Assembly: GCA_009760855.2 (NCBI GenBank)
Contig: WPIO01000010.1
Location: 8,055,001-8,119,000, forward strand
Direction of reading: 5' to 3'
DNA: 64,000 nt
Source of the DNA: Cristatella mucedo
Taxonomy: Eukaryota > Bryozoa > Phylactolaemata > Cristatellidae
In this document: in pieces, positions 13,296 to 24,581 of the stretch
Numbering within the stretch: the first letter of the stretch is position 1
Layout: each line of letters begins with the position of its first letter
Made by a program: the position numbers and the translations under genes
The notes under the pieces: generated by a model
The model's database searches: none
What the model saw: the letters and a program-made list of their open reading frames with translations, nothing else
Told to the model about the DNA's origin: nothing

Positions 13296-13915
13296 CCCAT
13301 GTTATGAAGCTGAAAATAGGCAGATTTGACTGTGGAGCTGATATGGTCGTCTAACGAGAGGCCGATTTGGAACATGACACCTAGATTTCGAGCCGATTCA
13401 ACAGGAGATATGCTGGCAGAGCCAATTTTGAGCGTCAGCCTTTCCAATTTGTGAATCACACTGGGTTTGCCCATAACTAGTAAGTTAGTTTTTATCATTT
13501 AGTTTTAGAAAATTTGCTGCCATCCATGTGCGGATGTCATCCATACATGCAGCAAGTGAGTTGAGCGAATTTGAGGTGCTCGAAGGCTGGGAGGAATCAA
13601 AGCAAAGGTACAACTGAGTGTCATCCGCATAGAAGTGAAAGCCTAGATTGTGCTTGGCAATCACCTCAGCAAGAGGGAGAGTGTAAACCGTGAAAAGAAC
13701 CGGACCTAGCACGGAGCCCTGAGGTACCCCATATTTCAGAAGTACCTCAGGTGATCTTTGTCTATTCACGTCAATAATCTGGAGTCTCCCAATGAGATAG
13801 GACCTGAACCACTGCAGAGCAGTGCCAGTGATGCCCAGGCGAGATGAGAGGCGCTCTAGAAGAACTTTTTGATCGATGGTATCAAAAGCTGCCGAAAGAT
13901 CGAGCAATATAATTA
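13296..13915 (-). mobile_element. L2-like LINE internal fragment (reverse transcriptase)
   Basis: Minus strand. It carries [31 protein letters not shown] and FYADDTQLYLC, then NLLVMGKPSVIHKLERL. The stretch 13500-13720 is almost identical to 7970-8150, so the two copies are recent relatives. Both ends are truncated. Confidence 0.9.
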
Positions 13916-14019
13916 CATAAAAGCGTAGACTGCTGGCTCATCAATATGGCGAAAGAGAGAGCCACGGAAAGCGTCGTGGATCATCAAGGGGTGATTAATG
14001 TGTAATTAGAATGCATTTG

Positions 14020-15095
14020 AATAGCGCTCTCAGAGAACTTAATCTCTTTCTAAGCACTTTACATGTGCTGTAAGAAAGCATGATCGAGTGATTATTGGTA
14101 AAATGCAACAACGTCAACATGCCTATTATGTTTGGAGTTGATATGCACTGTCAAAATGTATAACATGGTCAGTGGTAGCATACATGATGTCAGCACGAAG
14201 AAGCACACGAAGAACGAATCATGACGACCCATTAAATGCTGTGATAAACAGGTGCGTTTTAAGCTTCTTTTTAAATTCCATCAATTCAGGGGATGACATT
14301 ACGTCAGTCACGATTGAATTACAGGCTTTGAGACCATACGAGCTAAAAGGCATGGCTTCCAACAGATTTGAGGTTCGTTAGTTAGTTTTATCATCATTCG
14401 ATTTAAAAAAAACTTGCCACCATCCATATGCGGATGTCATCAATACATGCACCAAGTGAGTTGAGAAATTCGACGTGCTGGAGGGCCGGGAGGGATCCAA
14501 GCAGAGGTACAACTGAGTGTCATCCGCATAGAAGTGAATGCCGAGCTGGGTTGGTCCAGCGGTTAAGGTGCTCGCCCCGACTTAGGTCTGGCTGAGGTCG
14601 TGTGCTCGAGCCCTGAGGCATATGTGAAGCGCCTGAATAGAGATTAAGTTCTCTTGGGGCGCTATACAAATGAATTTTATTTTTATTATTATTTATTATT
14701 TTATTTTATTTATAGAGCCTAGATTGTGCCTAGCAATCACATCGTCAAGAGTGAGAGTATAAACCGTGAAAAAACCGGACCAAGCACGGAGCCCTGCGGT
14801 ACTTCATATTTCAGAGGTACCTCATATGATCTTTGTCCATTCACATCAATACTCTGGAGTCTCCCACTGAGATAAGACCTGACCCACTGCACAGCAGTGC
14901 CAGTGATGTAGCTGAAAGTAGCCAGACTTGACTGTGGAGCTGCTTCGATCATCTAGTGAAAGGTCACATTGAAACAGGACACCTAGGTTTTGTGCAGATA
15001 AAGCAGGAGACGCTGGCAGAGCGGATTTTGATCGTTAAGCTTTCCAGTTTCTGGGTTAAACCTGGTTTGCCGGAAACTTATAAGTTGGTTTTATC
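14020..15095 (-). mobile_element. Mosaic L2-like LINE remnant, interrupted by a SINE
   Basis: The minus-strand LINE 3' end (14020-14380) is joined to internal reverse transcriptase sequence (14385-14542 and 14716-14905) and then to a diverged subfamily piece (14905-15095). A SINE at 14543-14715 splits it. The frame at 14952-14737 still shows VQWVRSYLSGRLQSIDVNGQ. Confidence 0.85.
14543..14715 (+). mobile_element. tRNA-derived SINE, family B (LINE-type tail), nested in a LINE
   Basis: The head has A-box-like ggttggtccagcggttaagg and B-box-like tgctcgagccct. The tail reads gaatagagattaagttctct, then gggcgctatacaaatga, then TTATT repeats. The tail matches the 3' end of the L2-like LINE (for example at 43398-43440). 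The LINE sequence resumes exactly on the far side. Confidence 0.85.
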
Positions 15096-15699
15096 TGTGT
15101 GAGAAGTATGGTGATGACAAGATGATACTGCTAGCAATAACCCATGATTGAGCCTATTACTTCAGAGTATCTTCGCATCAATAGCAATTGATCAAGATAT
15201 GTAGCAAGGCAACTCTTAAATGCAGCTGTCCAACAACAGTTAATAGGTTAAGGAGAAAGATTGATGAGAGGGTTTCGCACATGCTCTGAATGAAGTCTCT
15301 TTTAATCCGGAAAAAAGCTCGTGATTTGCCCCCTGCAATAGCGTCTACTATTTGCTGTACATTAGTGCTGCAGCTGAGATCTAATTGATTATGGAATCTG
15401 GTCTTTAGTTTTCTGTTTTATGCTAAGCTAGCATTTTTGCTACAATTATTAGACGAATTAGCTTATGCTTCTCACTGTGCGGGTAGTATTTTTATCTGGT
15501 GAATTCACCTTAACCATATTTTACTTCCTTGTTCACTTTTAAAAGACAGCCGGAATCTCCGTGACGTGACCGTGAGAATGTAAATTCTCCGACGATTTCG
15601 CGTTGCTGTTGTGCTTGTAAATAAACATGCCAAGAGGATTTATAATTCTGCAGCCTATGAATGAAAAGTCCGTGTGGCTGATTCTAGATGAAGACGGAG

Positions 15700-15800
15700 A
15701 CAAATAGATAATAATAACAATACATTGGTATAGCGCCCTCAGAGAATTGAATCTCTTTTCAGGCACTTTACAGAAGCTGTATTGAAAGGATCGATGTCTG
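15700..15800 (-). mobile_element. L2-like LINE 3' end fragment
   Basis: ATA repeats, then the minus-strand tail gagaattgaatctctt and a gcactttaca box. Only the terminal 100 bases are present. Confidence 0.75.
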
Positions 15801-17079
15801 TTGGCGACCGTCGGCGTACTGGAAGCCGCTTGGGCTTTCAGTGGTATATAGATAACTCTCCTGGGTAGCATCCACTTAGTTGTTATGGCTTTGATGTATC
15901 TCCGTCAGTGATGACTAATAGTCGGAGATACATACACAACATTAGGGCAGGCTGCTCCGGCTATGAACACGAGGAATGACACTTGGTAGCGCTTCCATGA
16001 TATCATCACTATCGAGTGGTTCTGCCTACGTGATAAATCTTGCATTACACATATTCTACGTCAAGGAATACTAGTCTGCTGATAACTGCCACGAATCTAA
16101 AGCTCGCGATGCTGTCTCCAAACGCAAGCTAGGAATTACGTTACTGCGAAATGCTCGGTTTCGGGAGCGAGCAGATCGTGAGAATAGCGGAAATCCATAA
16201 AATAAGGAGAGCTGAGCGATTGGCGTCTAGGAACAGAGATACAAAACAGGATGCTGAGAGCAAGAAGGCTTACTTCTACGTTTAGTAGGCTACGCTTACT
16301 TTAGTTCGTGTGTATGTATGTCCTAAGCTGGGATAGCCCAATTCCCGGATCAGTACGACTTCCTAGATTGGCCTGCTCAAGATTCCCTGACACCTTGGCC
16401 CTCCTTGATGAGTCTTGGCTAGCCCACTTTACCCAATCAGAGGGGAAAGTGGATGCAAATCTTCAGGTTACTATTGCCTGCCGACTGTGAGCACAACCTA
16501 GCAGCGGAACTTCCGCGGCGGCAGGGAAGCCCCTCCCCCGGTCGTCGTCATGTTGTGCCAGTTACTTATCTTCCAATGGGAGGGGGCTTGGTTGCAAGGG
16601 GGTTCTCTGGTTCGCATGCTACCTGCAACATTAAAGCCAAAGGCACCCTCGCAGACCAAGACGGAAATGATTGAAGCAGAACCTATTAAAGAAACCAATG
16701 AACAAAATGCTCTTGACTTTCAGGATCAGAGTTGCCCCCAGGACGGATCTGGCAACAAAACAATCCAAAGTCCTCGCCAAGAGAACCTTACTTCGGAACC
16801 TTACGTCGGAAAATTGACCTCAGGCGAAACGGTAGACCTGCGCGCTTGAAATTATGCTAGGCCCTCGAGCTGCTACTAGTGCGATAGCGGAGGTGCGTTG
16901 CTTGAGGTTCTGGAGCGTGCAAGTGTGGGCGGCAGTTTCACAGGAAGCATAGGATTGTAACGCCGAAGGCTCGGCGGGGTAAGCTTGACCTGCCGCTTAC
17001 CTAGCGGCGTAGCCTATCGCCTAATGCCGTTCGGTGCGCGCCTACGCGCAATAAGCTGGCCGCCACGAAACGAGCGTTT
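15801..17079. other. No gene recognised
   Basis: The frame at 16550-16849 is open for 99 codons but has no recognisable domain and no supporting splice context. Confidence 0.4.
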
Positions 17080-18283
17080 CTGGCGCTGACCTGCTTACCG
17101 TTACTAAAGGGGGTCGTGAGTCCGCGGCGTGAATTGGAAACAAGACACACAAATTGGGGATTTTACTGAACTTTATTCGCAAGCGCACAAAGTCGCTGCG
17201 CGTCTAGTTCAGCTTTATCCCCACACTCCTCGCACGTTCAACACTCTTGCGGAGGGAATACTCCTCTACACTAAGCGCGACCCGGACCCTAAACCCTAAC
17301 CGGTGAACTAGGAATCCGTTCCCACCTGTGCCGAGGGAATACCCCAAACACGCCAACTTAAACACTCGAGCGGAGGGAGTACTTCTCCACACTGAAGTGC
17401 GAACCGGAGTCTAAACCCTACCCGGTGAACTAGAACTCGGTTTCCACCAGTGCGACCGGAATACTCCACACACGCCAACTCAAGCACTCCTGCGGAGGAA
17501 ACACTTCTCCACACTGAAGCGCGACCCGGAGCCTAAACCCTACCCGGTGAACTAGAGCTCCACACACGCCAACTACGCCTAGCTCGCGCCGGCAAATCCC
17601 TATGCCGAGAGCACGTGCTAGCGCGCACACACACGACACAAAAGAAACACAAAACACGAAAGAACACACAAAATGCCAGCTCGGGCGCGATACGACCGTA
17701 TTCGGTGGGGTTCCACCGAATCCTCCTAGCGCTGTCTCGTCTTGTTCCGTCCATCGTCGGCGGACAGCCCGCCCTCCTCCCTCGCTTTTAGAGAAACGAG
17801 TGCCCGACGGCGTCGAGGCGCAGAGCCGGACCAAAGACAAAAGACACGAGGCAAAAGACCCAGAGCGAGCGTCGCTCGACTCTTAAATACTTGGCTGAGA
17901 CAATGGGGCAAGAGCTTAGTGGTATTGGGCCCGGACACCTTGGCCCATTACGGAAAGGAATGACTACCGTTCCCAGGCCACTGGCAGGGCACCTCCGTCC
18001 AGCTTGAATGGCGAATGGGTTCCAGACGCTTCTTTCTTGGGAAGAGGGAAGGCGGGGGTTGACAGGCCAGCCAACATCTATCAGCAGCTTCCGCGAGTAT
18101 CGGACCAATTCTAAAGGCCGAATCGCCGCTGCTCGTCTCCGAGCTTCCTGGCCTGCTCCTAAGCGCTTCCTCTCTAACCGCACTGACGCTCCTCTCTGGC
18201 TCACTGCTCCAGGACAAAGGGGCTCTAGCCCGCCGCCGAACAGCTCTTGTTCGCACTAAAATTCAGCCAAAGCCAGCAGGGCG
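17080..18283 (-). mobile_element. Probable LTR (minus orientation) of an LTR retrotransposon
   Basis: GC-rich block beginning TGTAGCGCCC on the minus strand at 18283. It has a TATA-like tatttaagag near 17889 and AATAAA near 17172, the promoter/poly(A) order expected of an LTR, with tandem 121-base repeats between them. No reverse transcriptase is next to it, so a solo LTR is likely. The far boundary and target duplication were not found; it could be some other promoter-bearing repeat. Confidence 0.4.
17222..17590. repeat. 121-122-base tandem repeat, about three copies
   Basis: Units start near 17241, 17362 and 17484. Each contains a gcggagg box, ctccacact, a cggtgaacta box and a ctaaaccct motif. 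The units differ at several sites, so the array is not brand new. Confidence 0.85.
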
Positions 18284-18726
18284 CTACAGGATGAATTTCC
18301 GCATAACTCAAACCGATGGCCCCTAAGAAGCTAGCGGACTGCTACTCTCCCACGGCCCAAGTATTTGGCCAGGTGGTTATTCACGGTTTCAGTCGTATAG
18401 CAAGCTACAAGTCTTCAACAGAACTCGACGGGAGAAGGTTAGCCGGAATAAACGACTTTCGATTAGCGACAAAAATTAATGGGACAATCTGTACTTTCTA
18501 ACGAGCCGCCGGATTTCTGGCCTGCTTTTGGAGGTCAATTGCTGCCCTCTATGGAATGGAATTTATGGAATTTCTTGCACGACGCGAGGTAGTGGTTGAA
18601 ATACCATTTTTTATTTATACAATCTGGTATGTCTACATGCTTCTACTCTTGAGAAAGAAAGCCCACAAAAATTGCTCTCCCAAGAATTTGGAGAGAACCA
18701 ACTGACCGCTCGAACGACTGCTACTT

Positions 18727-18754
18727 CCACATGGTGGATGGATCCACCATGTGG
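18727..18754. repeat. Near-perfect palindrome, 13-base arms
   Basis: Left arm ccacatggtggat (18727-18739) and right arm atccaccatgtgg (18742-18754) pair perfectly around two bases. It is followed at once by a 19-base direct repeat (18758-18776 and 18781-18799). Confidence 0.9.
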
Positions 18755-19269
18755 TAGCAGTGTCGCCGTGGAAAGATCCACAGTGTCGCCGTGGAAAGAG
18801 CGAGCCAGCGCCATAGTATCCCACATTCCTTCCTCTATGGCCCCAGAGCCACACTACTACGTAGTTCGTCGTAGAGCCGGATGGTGTCCTGGTGGCCACG
18901 TAATAAATCCTGAAACGTTACAGGTCTGAGTCTTCGTCAGGCTACCAGCAGAGTTATGGCTGTTAAGTGGCCGTTTCTCTAGCTAGTTTTCTATGGCACA
19001 GCCCAAGTGGTAGGGACTTTGAGGTGGAAACCGTTAATGTTTTTCTTTCAGCGAGTAGTAATGCATCTGAGAAGAGAATAAGTTCTCAAAGAGCAAAATT
19101 CAAAATACATTATTTTTATAATTATTATTATAGCACAGTCCACATCATTTGTTTCGTACCGCAGAAAAACAAATTGAATCTCGCAAAGGAAAGATAAAAA
19201 TGAGGCTAAACCTTCTAATGGAAAAGCCTAACCTTGGACGTTGCCCAGCAGGTGACCCCAATTTACATA

Positions 19270-19640
19270 CCCCCTTCAGGATAGGCAAGTAAGTAACGGA
19301 GTAGCAGTGAAAGACGGCTGGAAATAAATTGATGCAAGTGACCATAGGAGAGTTAGCACTATTTCTCGGAGTCGTGAAAGTGATTCACTCAGTCTAGCAC
19401 ACTCAATGCAAGTTATCTATCGCTAGCAGGCTTGTGACACAGAAGGGACAACTAATCTACTGCCAATGAGTGCTCGGGGTTCGAAGAGACTGACACTATT
19501 GCAACAGTTCAGCTAGGTATGATAAAAGCATTCTGTGTTGGCCTTATCCTGTAGGCTGTTGTTTGACCACGAGCCACCGAAGCTCTTCGTGAAAGGAGAT
19601 TAGTGGCTGAATTGTGAATCAACATACCAATTTAAGGACA
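19270..19640 (-). mobile_element. Second-lineage LINE fragment
   Basis: It shares with 11170-11500 the succession gcaacagttcagctagg, a tgatgaagagc-like stretch and the wording around gtgaatcaacat, on the minus strand. It is degenerate and has no open frame. Confidence 0.65.
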
Positions 19641-19765
19641 TATTAGAATAAGTGTAGAGGTTATACTGTAAAATCCGCAAACCCTGGGAATCTACAAAAA
19701 TCAGTTTTCAAAACAAGACATTTTTATAAAATTAATATATATTTCCACAAGGAAGGATTAGGTTA

Positions 19766-19925
19766 ACTGACTTTACAGCCTCATTTATGTAGCGGCAGGA
19801 GAACCTTAACGGCTATCGCCAACGCTTGCAGAGGACAATAAAGGATCGCCCACTGCAGGACTCGAACACACGACCCGGGTCGTGAAGAGTGAGCACCTTA
19901 CCTACTGGTAAGACTCTTGCGAAAT
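19766..19925 (-). mobile_element. tRNA-derived SINE, family A
   Basis: Reverse complement of the family A body (cggctatcgcc, caataaaggatcgcccactg) with B box gactcgaaca at about 19860. Confidence 0.8.
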
Positions 19926-20756
19926 TAATGTGAGGAAACAACAAATCTACCCAATTTTGCATGCTGCCACTTTGGTTAGCCTATTAAGTGTGGAAACGTG
20001 CAAAATTGGATTGGGGTGTTTGCCGGTTTCAGGTGAGTTCGGAAACAGTTGCAGTTTTCGAAAGATTTGCTAGGGCAATCAGAACTCGCCAACGGATGAA
20101 TTTTTTGGCAGTGCCAGGTATTCCTCCTCTAGGAAACTTCACCTTAACGAACCATGTCTGGAGCTAGTTCAGGAATGTTTAAGATTTGAGACTTATTTTT
20201 TGGGCCATCGCAAACACATTCAAAGCCTGGTTTTAGCAAAAAAGCGGCAGTACAGTTAAGGTGAGAAACAAGTAACTTAGTAACAAACAAACTTAGTAAC
20301 TACGTTCGTTTCCTGATGAAAAATAATACTGGTCTATATAAGCTGCTTTAGAAGTTTCGGCAAACACCAGAGATACCAAAACCATTCTGGTCTGCATGCA
20401 TTAAAAAGTTTTCATTGAGATTATGCGAAGGTAGTTTAATTAGTACATACATTTGACAAAGTAAAAGTTAAGACATAGGAAATAATTTAAAAATAATTCC
20501 TGGATTATCAGAAATCGTTTATATATGGTTGTTCCTATCCACCGATAATCGATTTCTTGCATCTCTCAACCAAGTCAAGACAAGGTTGTGACTGCTCAAA
20601 TTGCATGCTATAAAATCTTGATTACTGAAAAATTCCAGACACAGTTGCTATGATACATATGCCAAGTAAAATAAAAGTCCAGCACCATCACTTTACATTA
20701 TCATCATGCTCTTACTCAGAGTGCACACAAAAAACACGACACCCGTGAACAAGATC
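19926..20756. other. No gene recognised
   Basis: AT-rich DNA without coding frames over 60 residues. Confidence 0.4.
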
Positions 20757-22556
20757 GAGATGCACAATCCAAAAATGCTTATGTGAATGGTCAACCATCT
20801 CCTTAACCACTCACAGGTTAGCTCCTTACCTAGTGATCCCTATGATGATCTAGCTGATCGCTTCTCTAGCTTCTTTGTCAACAAGATAGACAAGATCCTA
20901 GAGTCCATCCCTACAATGGCGGCACCCCCTTGAAGCCCTGTCCCTCAATTTAATACAGCACCTCAATTTCTACATTCAAGGTCACTAGCGACCTCGCCCT
21001 GAAGTTAATATCCCAATCAAAAAGGCAACTAGTCCTCTGGACCCTATTCCCACTGTCCTGCTTCTACGATGCATTGATCTGCGGCTGCCATGCAAAACTA
21101 ACAGCATAATTATGTCATTAGCTTCAGGTCATGTCCCAGCACCTCTCAAAAAGGCTGTAATCAGGCCACTACTCACGAAAGCAACACTAGACCAAGAGAA
21201 CTTGAGCAGCTTCCACCCAGTCTCCTTTCTACCGTTTCTATCAAAGACACTAGAACGAGTCGTGGCAGCCCAGCTGAACTCATATATTGAAACTTCAAAC
21301 ATTCTCTAGTAAGTTCAAGTCTGGTTTTAGAGCTAATCAATCTACAGAGTCAGCATTGCTTCGGGTGTATAACGACCTACTTAGGAATGCAGACTTAGGT
21401 AGAGTATCTGAGCTTGTTTTGCTTGATCTTTCGGCAGGTTTTATACTATCGATCAGCAATGTCTTAAGCGCCTCTCATCTCGCATGGACATCACTGGCAC
21501 TGCATTGCAATGGTTCAGGTCCTATCTCAGTGGCAGACTCCAGATATTATCCAGATAGTCAATATCCAGTATTGATGTGAATGAACAAAGATCATCTGAG
21601 GAACCTGTGAAATATGGGGTACCTCAGGGCTCTGTCCTTGGTTCTGTTCTTGTCGCGGTTTATACTCCCCCTCTTGCCGATGTGATTGCCATGCACAATC
21701 TAGGCTTTCACTTTTATGTGGATGACACTCAGTTGTAATTCTGCGTTGATCCCTCCCAGCCAGAAATTGGAAAGGCTAACACTCAAAATCGGCTCTGCCA
21801 GTATATCTCCTGTTGACTTTCAGCTAAATAACATTGCTAAAATTCGGGCTTATTTAGACAGGGATACCACAGATAAATTGGTCCATGCATGTATGGCATC
21901 CCGTCTTGACTTCTGTAACTCACTGCTCGCTGGTCGACCGGCCTGTGCAATCAGGCAATTACAGCTGGTGCAAAACTCTGCAGCTATGCTTGTCTGTCGT
22001 GAGCGGCACAGTTGCCACATCACACCACTTCTCGCCGACCTGCACTGGCTCCCAGTCAAGCAATGCATCGACTTCAAGGTTTTGTCGCTCACTTTTAGAT
22101 CCCTTCATTCTTTGGCTCCAGCTACCTATCAGATTTACTGCCCCACCAGGCTAAGCATTGTACCACCTGCTTTCGGAATCTAACTGTTTACCTATACCTC
22201 GTACAAACCTCAAATCCTTTGGAGACCGTGCCTTTAGTTCGTATGCTCGCAAAGCCTGGGACTCTCCTCCGACTTGCGTCACGACATCCCCTGACTTGAC
22301 CACATTTAAAAAGAACTTAAAAACACACCTATTTAGGACAGCATTGAGTGGGTTCCTGTGATCTGCCCTTCATGTGCTTATGCATGCTGACCTGTGCATG
22401 TCACCTCTAACCCTGCTATTCCAGTTTTCTTTTTATTGAGCGTGCTACCACTAACCATTCAATTGTGATTCCTTTGCAGCAAATGTAGAGTGTCTAGAAA
22501 GAGAGTAAGTTCTTTGAGGGTGCTATATCAAATGTATTATTATTATTATTTATAGC
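20757..22556 (+). mobile_element. L2-like LINE copy with internal deletion
   Basis: Plus-strand non-LTR element. It reads from the pre-RT region (20757) through PVSFLPFLSKTLERVVAAQL (21112-21309), ESALLRVYNDLLRNADLGRV (21287-21580) and the HFYVDD block near 21720. It then jumps by deletion to KLERLTLKIGSASISP and continues to the C-terminal LDFCNSLLAG and KAWDSPPT blocks. It ends with gagagtaagttctttgaggg and ATT repeats at 22556. The catalytic YADD has become YVDD, and stops interrupt it. Confidence 0.9.
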
Positions 22557-24197
22557 CTAGGGTCAATCTGCCGTGCAGACTGTTCTGAAGCACATCAGGC
22601 TGCTAGTTCATATAAAATGGCGACCGCTTGCATCAAGTTAACTGCAAATGCATACTGTCCCGGATCCCCCGATGGCTGTAGGGCTAGCTCCAGTGCTAGT
22701 GAGGCAGCACGAAAGACTCAGCCAGCACTTTCACTGCAAGTTCAGCTGCGGGAGTAAAGGAGCTTTGCTTCACTCGGCTGTCATACATTGCCGTGTCATG
22801 TGTCCCTCTGCTCATTGGCAACGAGAGGTCAAGCAATCCTAAGCTGATGAACGCGTTTCTCGCAGAGCAATCCTACTCCATGCCGACGGCATGCGACGTC
22901 TGGCTCTGCAGATCCCCACCTCCTGCAAGGGGAGTCGCCGGCCAAATTAGATCAGATCAGCAGCACGGTCTCATTCGTGGTTCTGGAACATGCAAAGCAT
23001 TCAAACAAGTCGGAGAGGAAGAGGCAAATTCATTCGTGATTAATGGCAAGGCATACTAACTACCGAGCGACGAGCTTATGAATGCAATAACCACAGTGCA
23101 TCTGATCGTGGCTCTGCAATTCCAGATGCCAAGTGTAGAAACTATCAACCTCGACATTAAGCAGGAAGGCTGCTTCGTTCTCGTATCAGTATCTTCACAT
23201 TACACGACAGACCCGGCCGTAACTGGTGTACTGGCCCGCTGCAGCATCATGTAGGCGTCTGAATACGTGTATTTGAGCTGCTTCGGTGTTCTACGTGGCG
23301 TTACGTACCTGCCGTTAGGGAGAATCTCCAACTACACCCTTCCCTTCCGTACCTGATCGCACCGACGTCTTGCTATTTTGGCACTGAAGGCAAAGCCTGA
23401 GCACCGCGAGCTGAGAGTGTGCACTGTGAGAGAAAGGCTTCTCTCGTGTCTTAGATCTGTGCAGGCGCTAATTAACCCAACTAGTGCTGCAGTCAGCTTA
23501 ACTGCAATTTCATGTCACGATCACATCTTGTTGGGTCTGTTGGACTGTGTGACAGCTTCTGCTCCGGCAGAATTTGCCGAAAGAAAACAGCAGACCCATT
23601 AAGAGGCTTTCATATTCTATCTGGCCATCATGATCACTAGCACTCGCATGGTTTCTTGCGATTTGTAATATACTGCCATATTCTTGATTTATTCAAGCTG
23701 GTGTGTGCAACTGCTCAAACATTTATTCAGACAGAACAATGGCGACGATGATGTGCAACTGCTCACACATTTACTCATACACAACACATCTATGCGGCTA
23801 TAATCGAAAATCACATGGTTGGGGACAACACAACGGAGAATAAAGTATTCAAGGAGATCGAAAACCTATACATGCTAAGCTATATTTCCCAAGCAGCGAT
23901 GCCACCAGTATGCCATAATTATCCTGCAGCAGAATAGCGCCCCCTGCAGCATGACTTGTGACATCATTTATTTCAGACCAACCATGGCATGATGGAGAAA
24001 CAAATAGATAATTTATTCTTAAAAAATGGTCATCGGGCCAAGATCACAAGCAATGTACATATTGTAACCACAGGGCCAGCTATTCAAGACAAAGGTAGAG
24101 TCAGTGATCAACATCAGTGGACATGAATGTCGGCCAAGGCTCCTGAGACGTAAAATTCAACATCGTTCCCACAAAGCTGGGCATCGCCGGCATGCCA
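22557..24197. other. No gene recognised; 3' flank of VPS28
   Basis: Short frames only, with no repeat I can assign. Part of the lower-coordinate end may be VPS28 3' untranslated sequence if the distal poly(A) signal at 24012-24017 is used. Confidence 0.4.
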
Positions 24198-24203
24198 TTT
24201 ATT
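24198..24203 (-). promoter_or_regulatory. Candidate poly(A) signal of VPS28
   Basis: AATAAA on the minus strand, about 260 bases after the VPS28 stop codon. A second AATAAA lies at 24012-24017. Neither has been tested against transcripts. Confidence 0.4.
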
Positions 24204-24460
24204 TCAGTGCATAACATTTGCAAATGCTGTTGTCTGGGAAGTCGACAAGCGATGGTACGGGTAGTTAGTTCTTCAATCAAAAGAGCTTTTGCTACTCAAG
24301 CTAAAGCAAGCAAAAGCTCTAGTAGTTTCTTTGGTAGTTCAAGGTGCCATTCGGATGCATTGCAAATTCAAAGTCAGGACGCAATGGGGCATCCAGTTCG
24401 TTAAGCATCGTAAGTCCTGAGAGTAATACGATGTTTGCAGTCCATACTGAACAGGCACAG

Positions 24461-24581
24461 CTAAACACTATGAAGGACTCGATTGAAAGATGTATACGAT
24501 GCATCAAGATCAAACAGGAGCTGGCGAACTTGTGTGTCAGACAACTCATCATGTGCTTGCATTTGACTCAGCGTTGTAAGC
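24461..24581 (-). CDS. VPS28: VPS28 terminal coding exon
   Basis: Acceptor tatattttcag. The first G completes the Trp codon; then come [20 protein letters not shown] and [19 protein letters not shown] before the TAG at 24463-24461. This is the C-terminal helical bundle that in other species binds VPS36 of ESCRT-II. Vertebrates have LESAY where this protein has LDASY. Confidence 0.93.

Noticed and set aside
16550-16849. 99-residue plus-strand frame
   Set aside because: No domain signature; an upstream neighbour of the LTR-like block, with no supporting evidence.
17286-17302. Telomere-like ccctaaaccctaacc
   Set aside because: Only one and a half units in one copy of a longer tandem repeat; not an array, so no telomere call.
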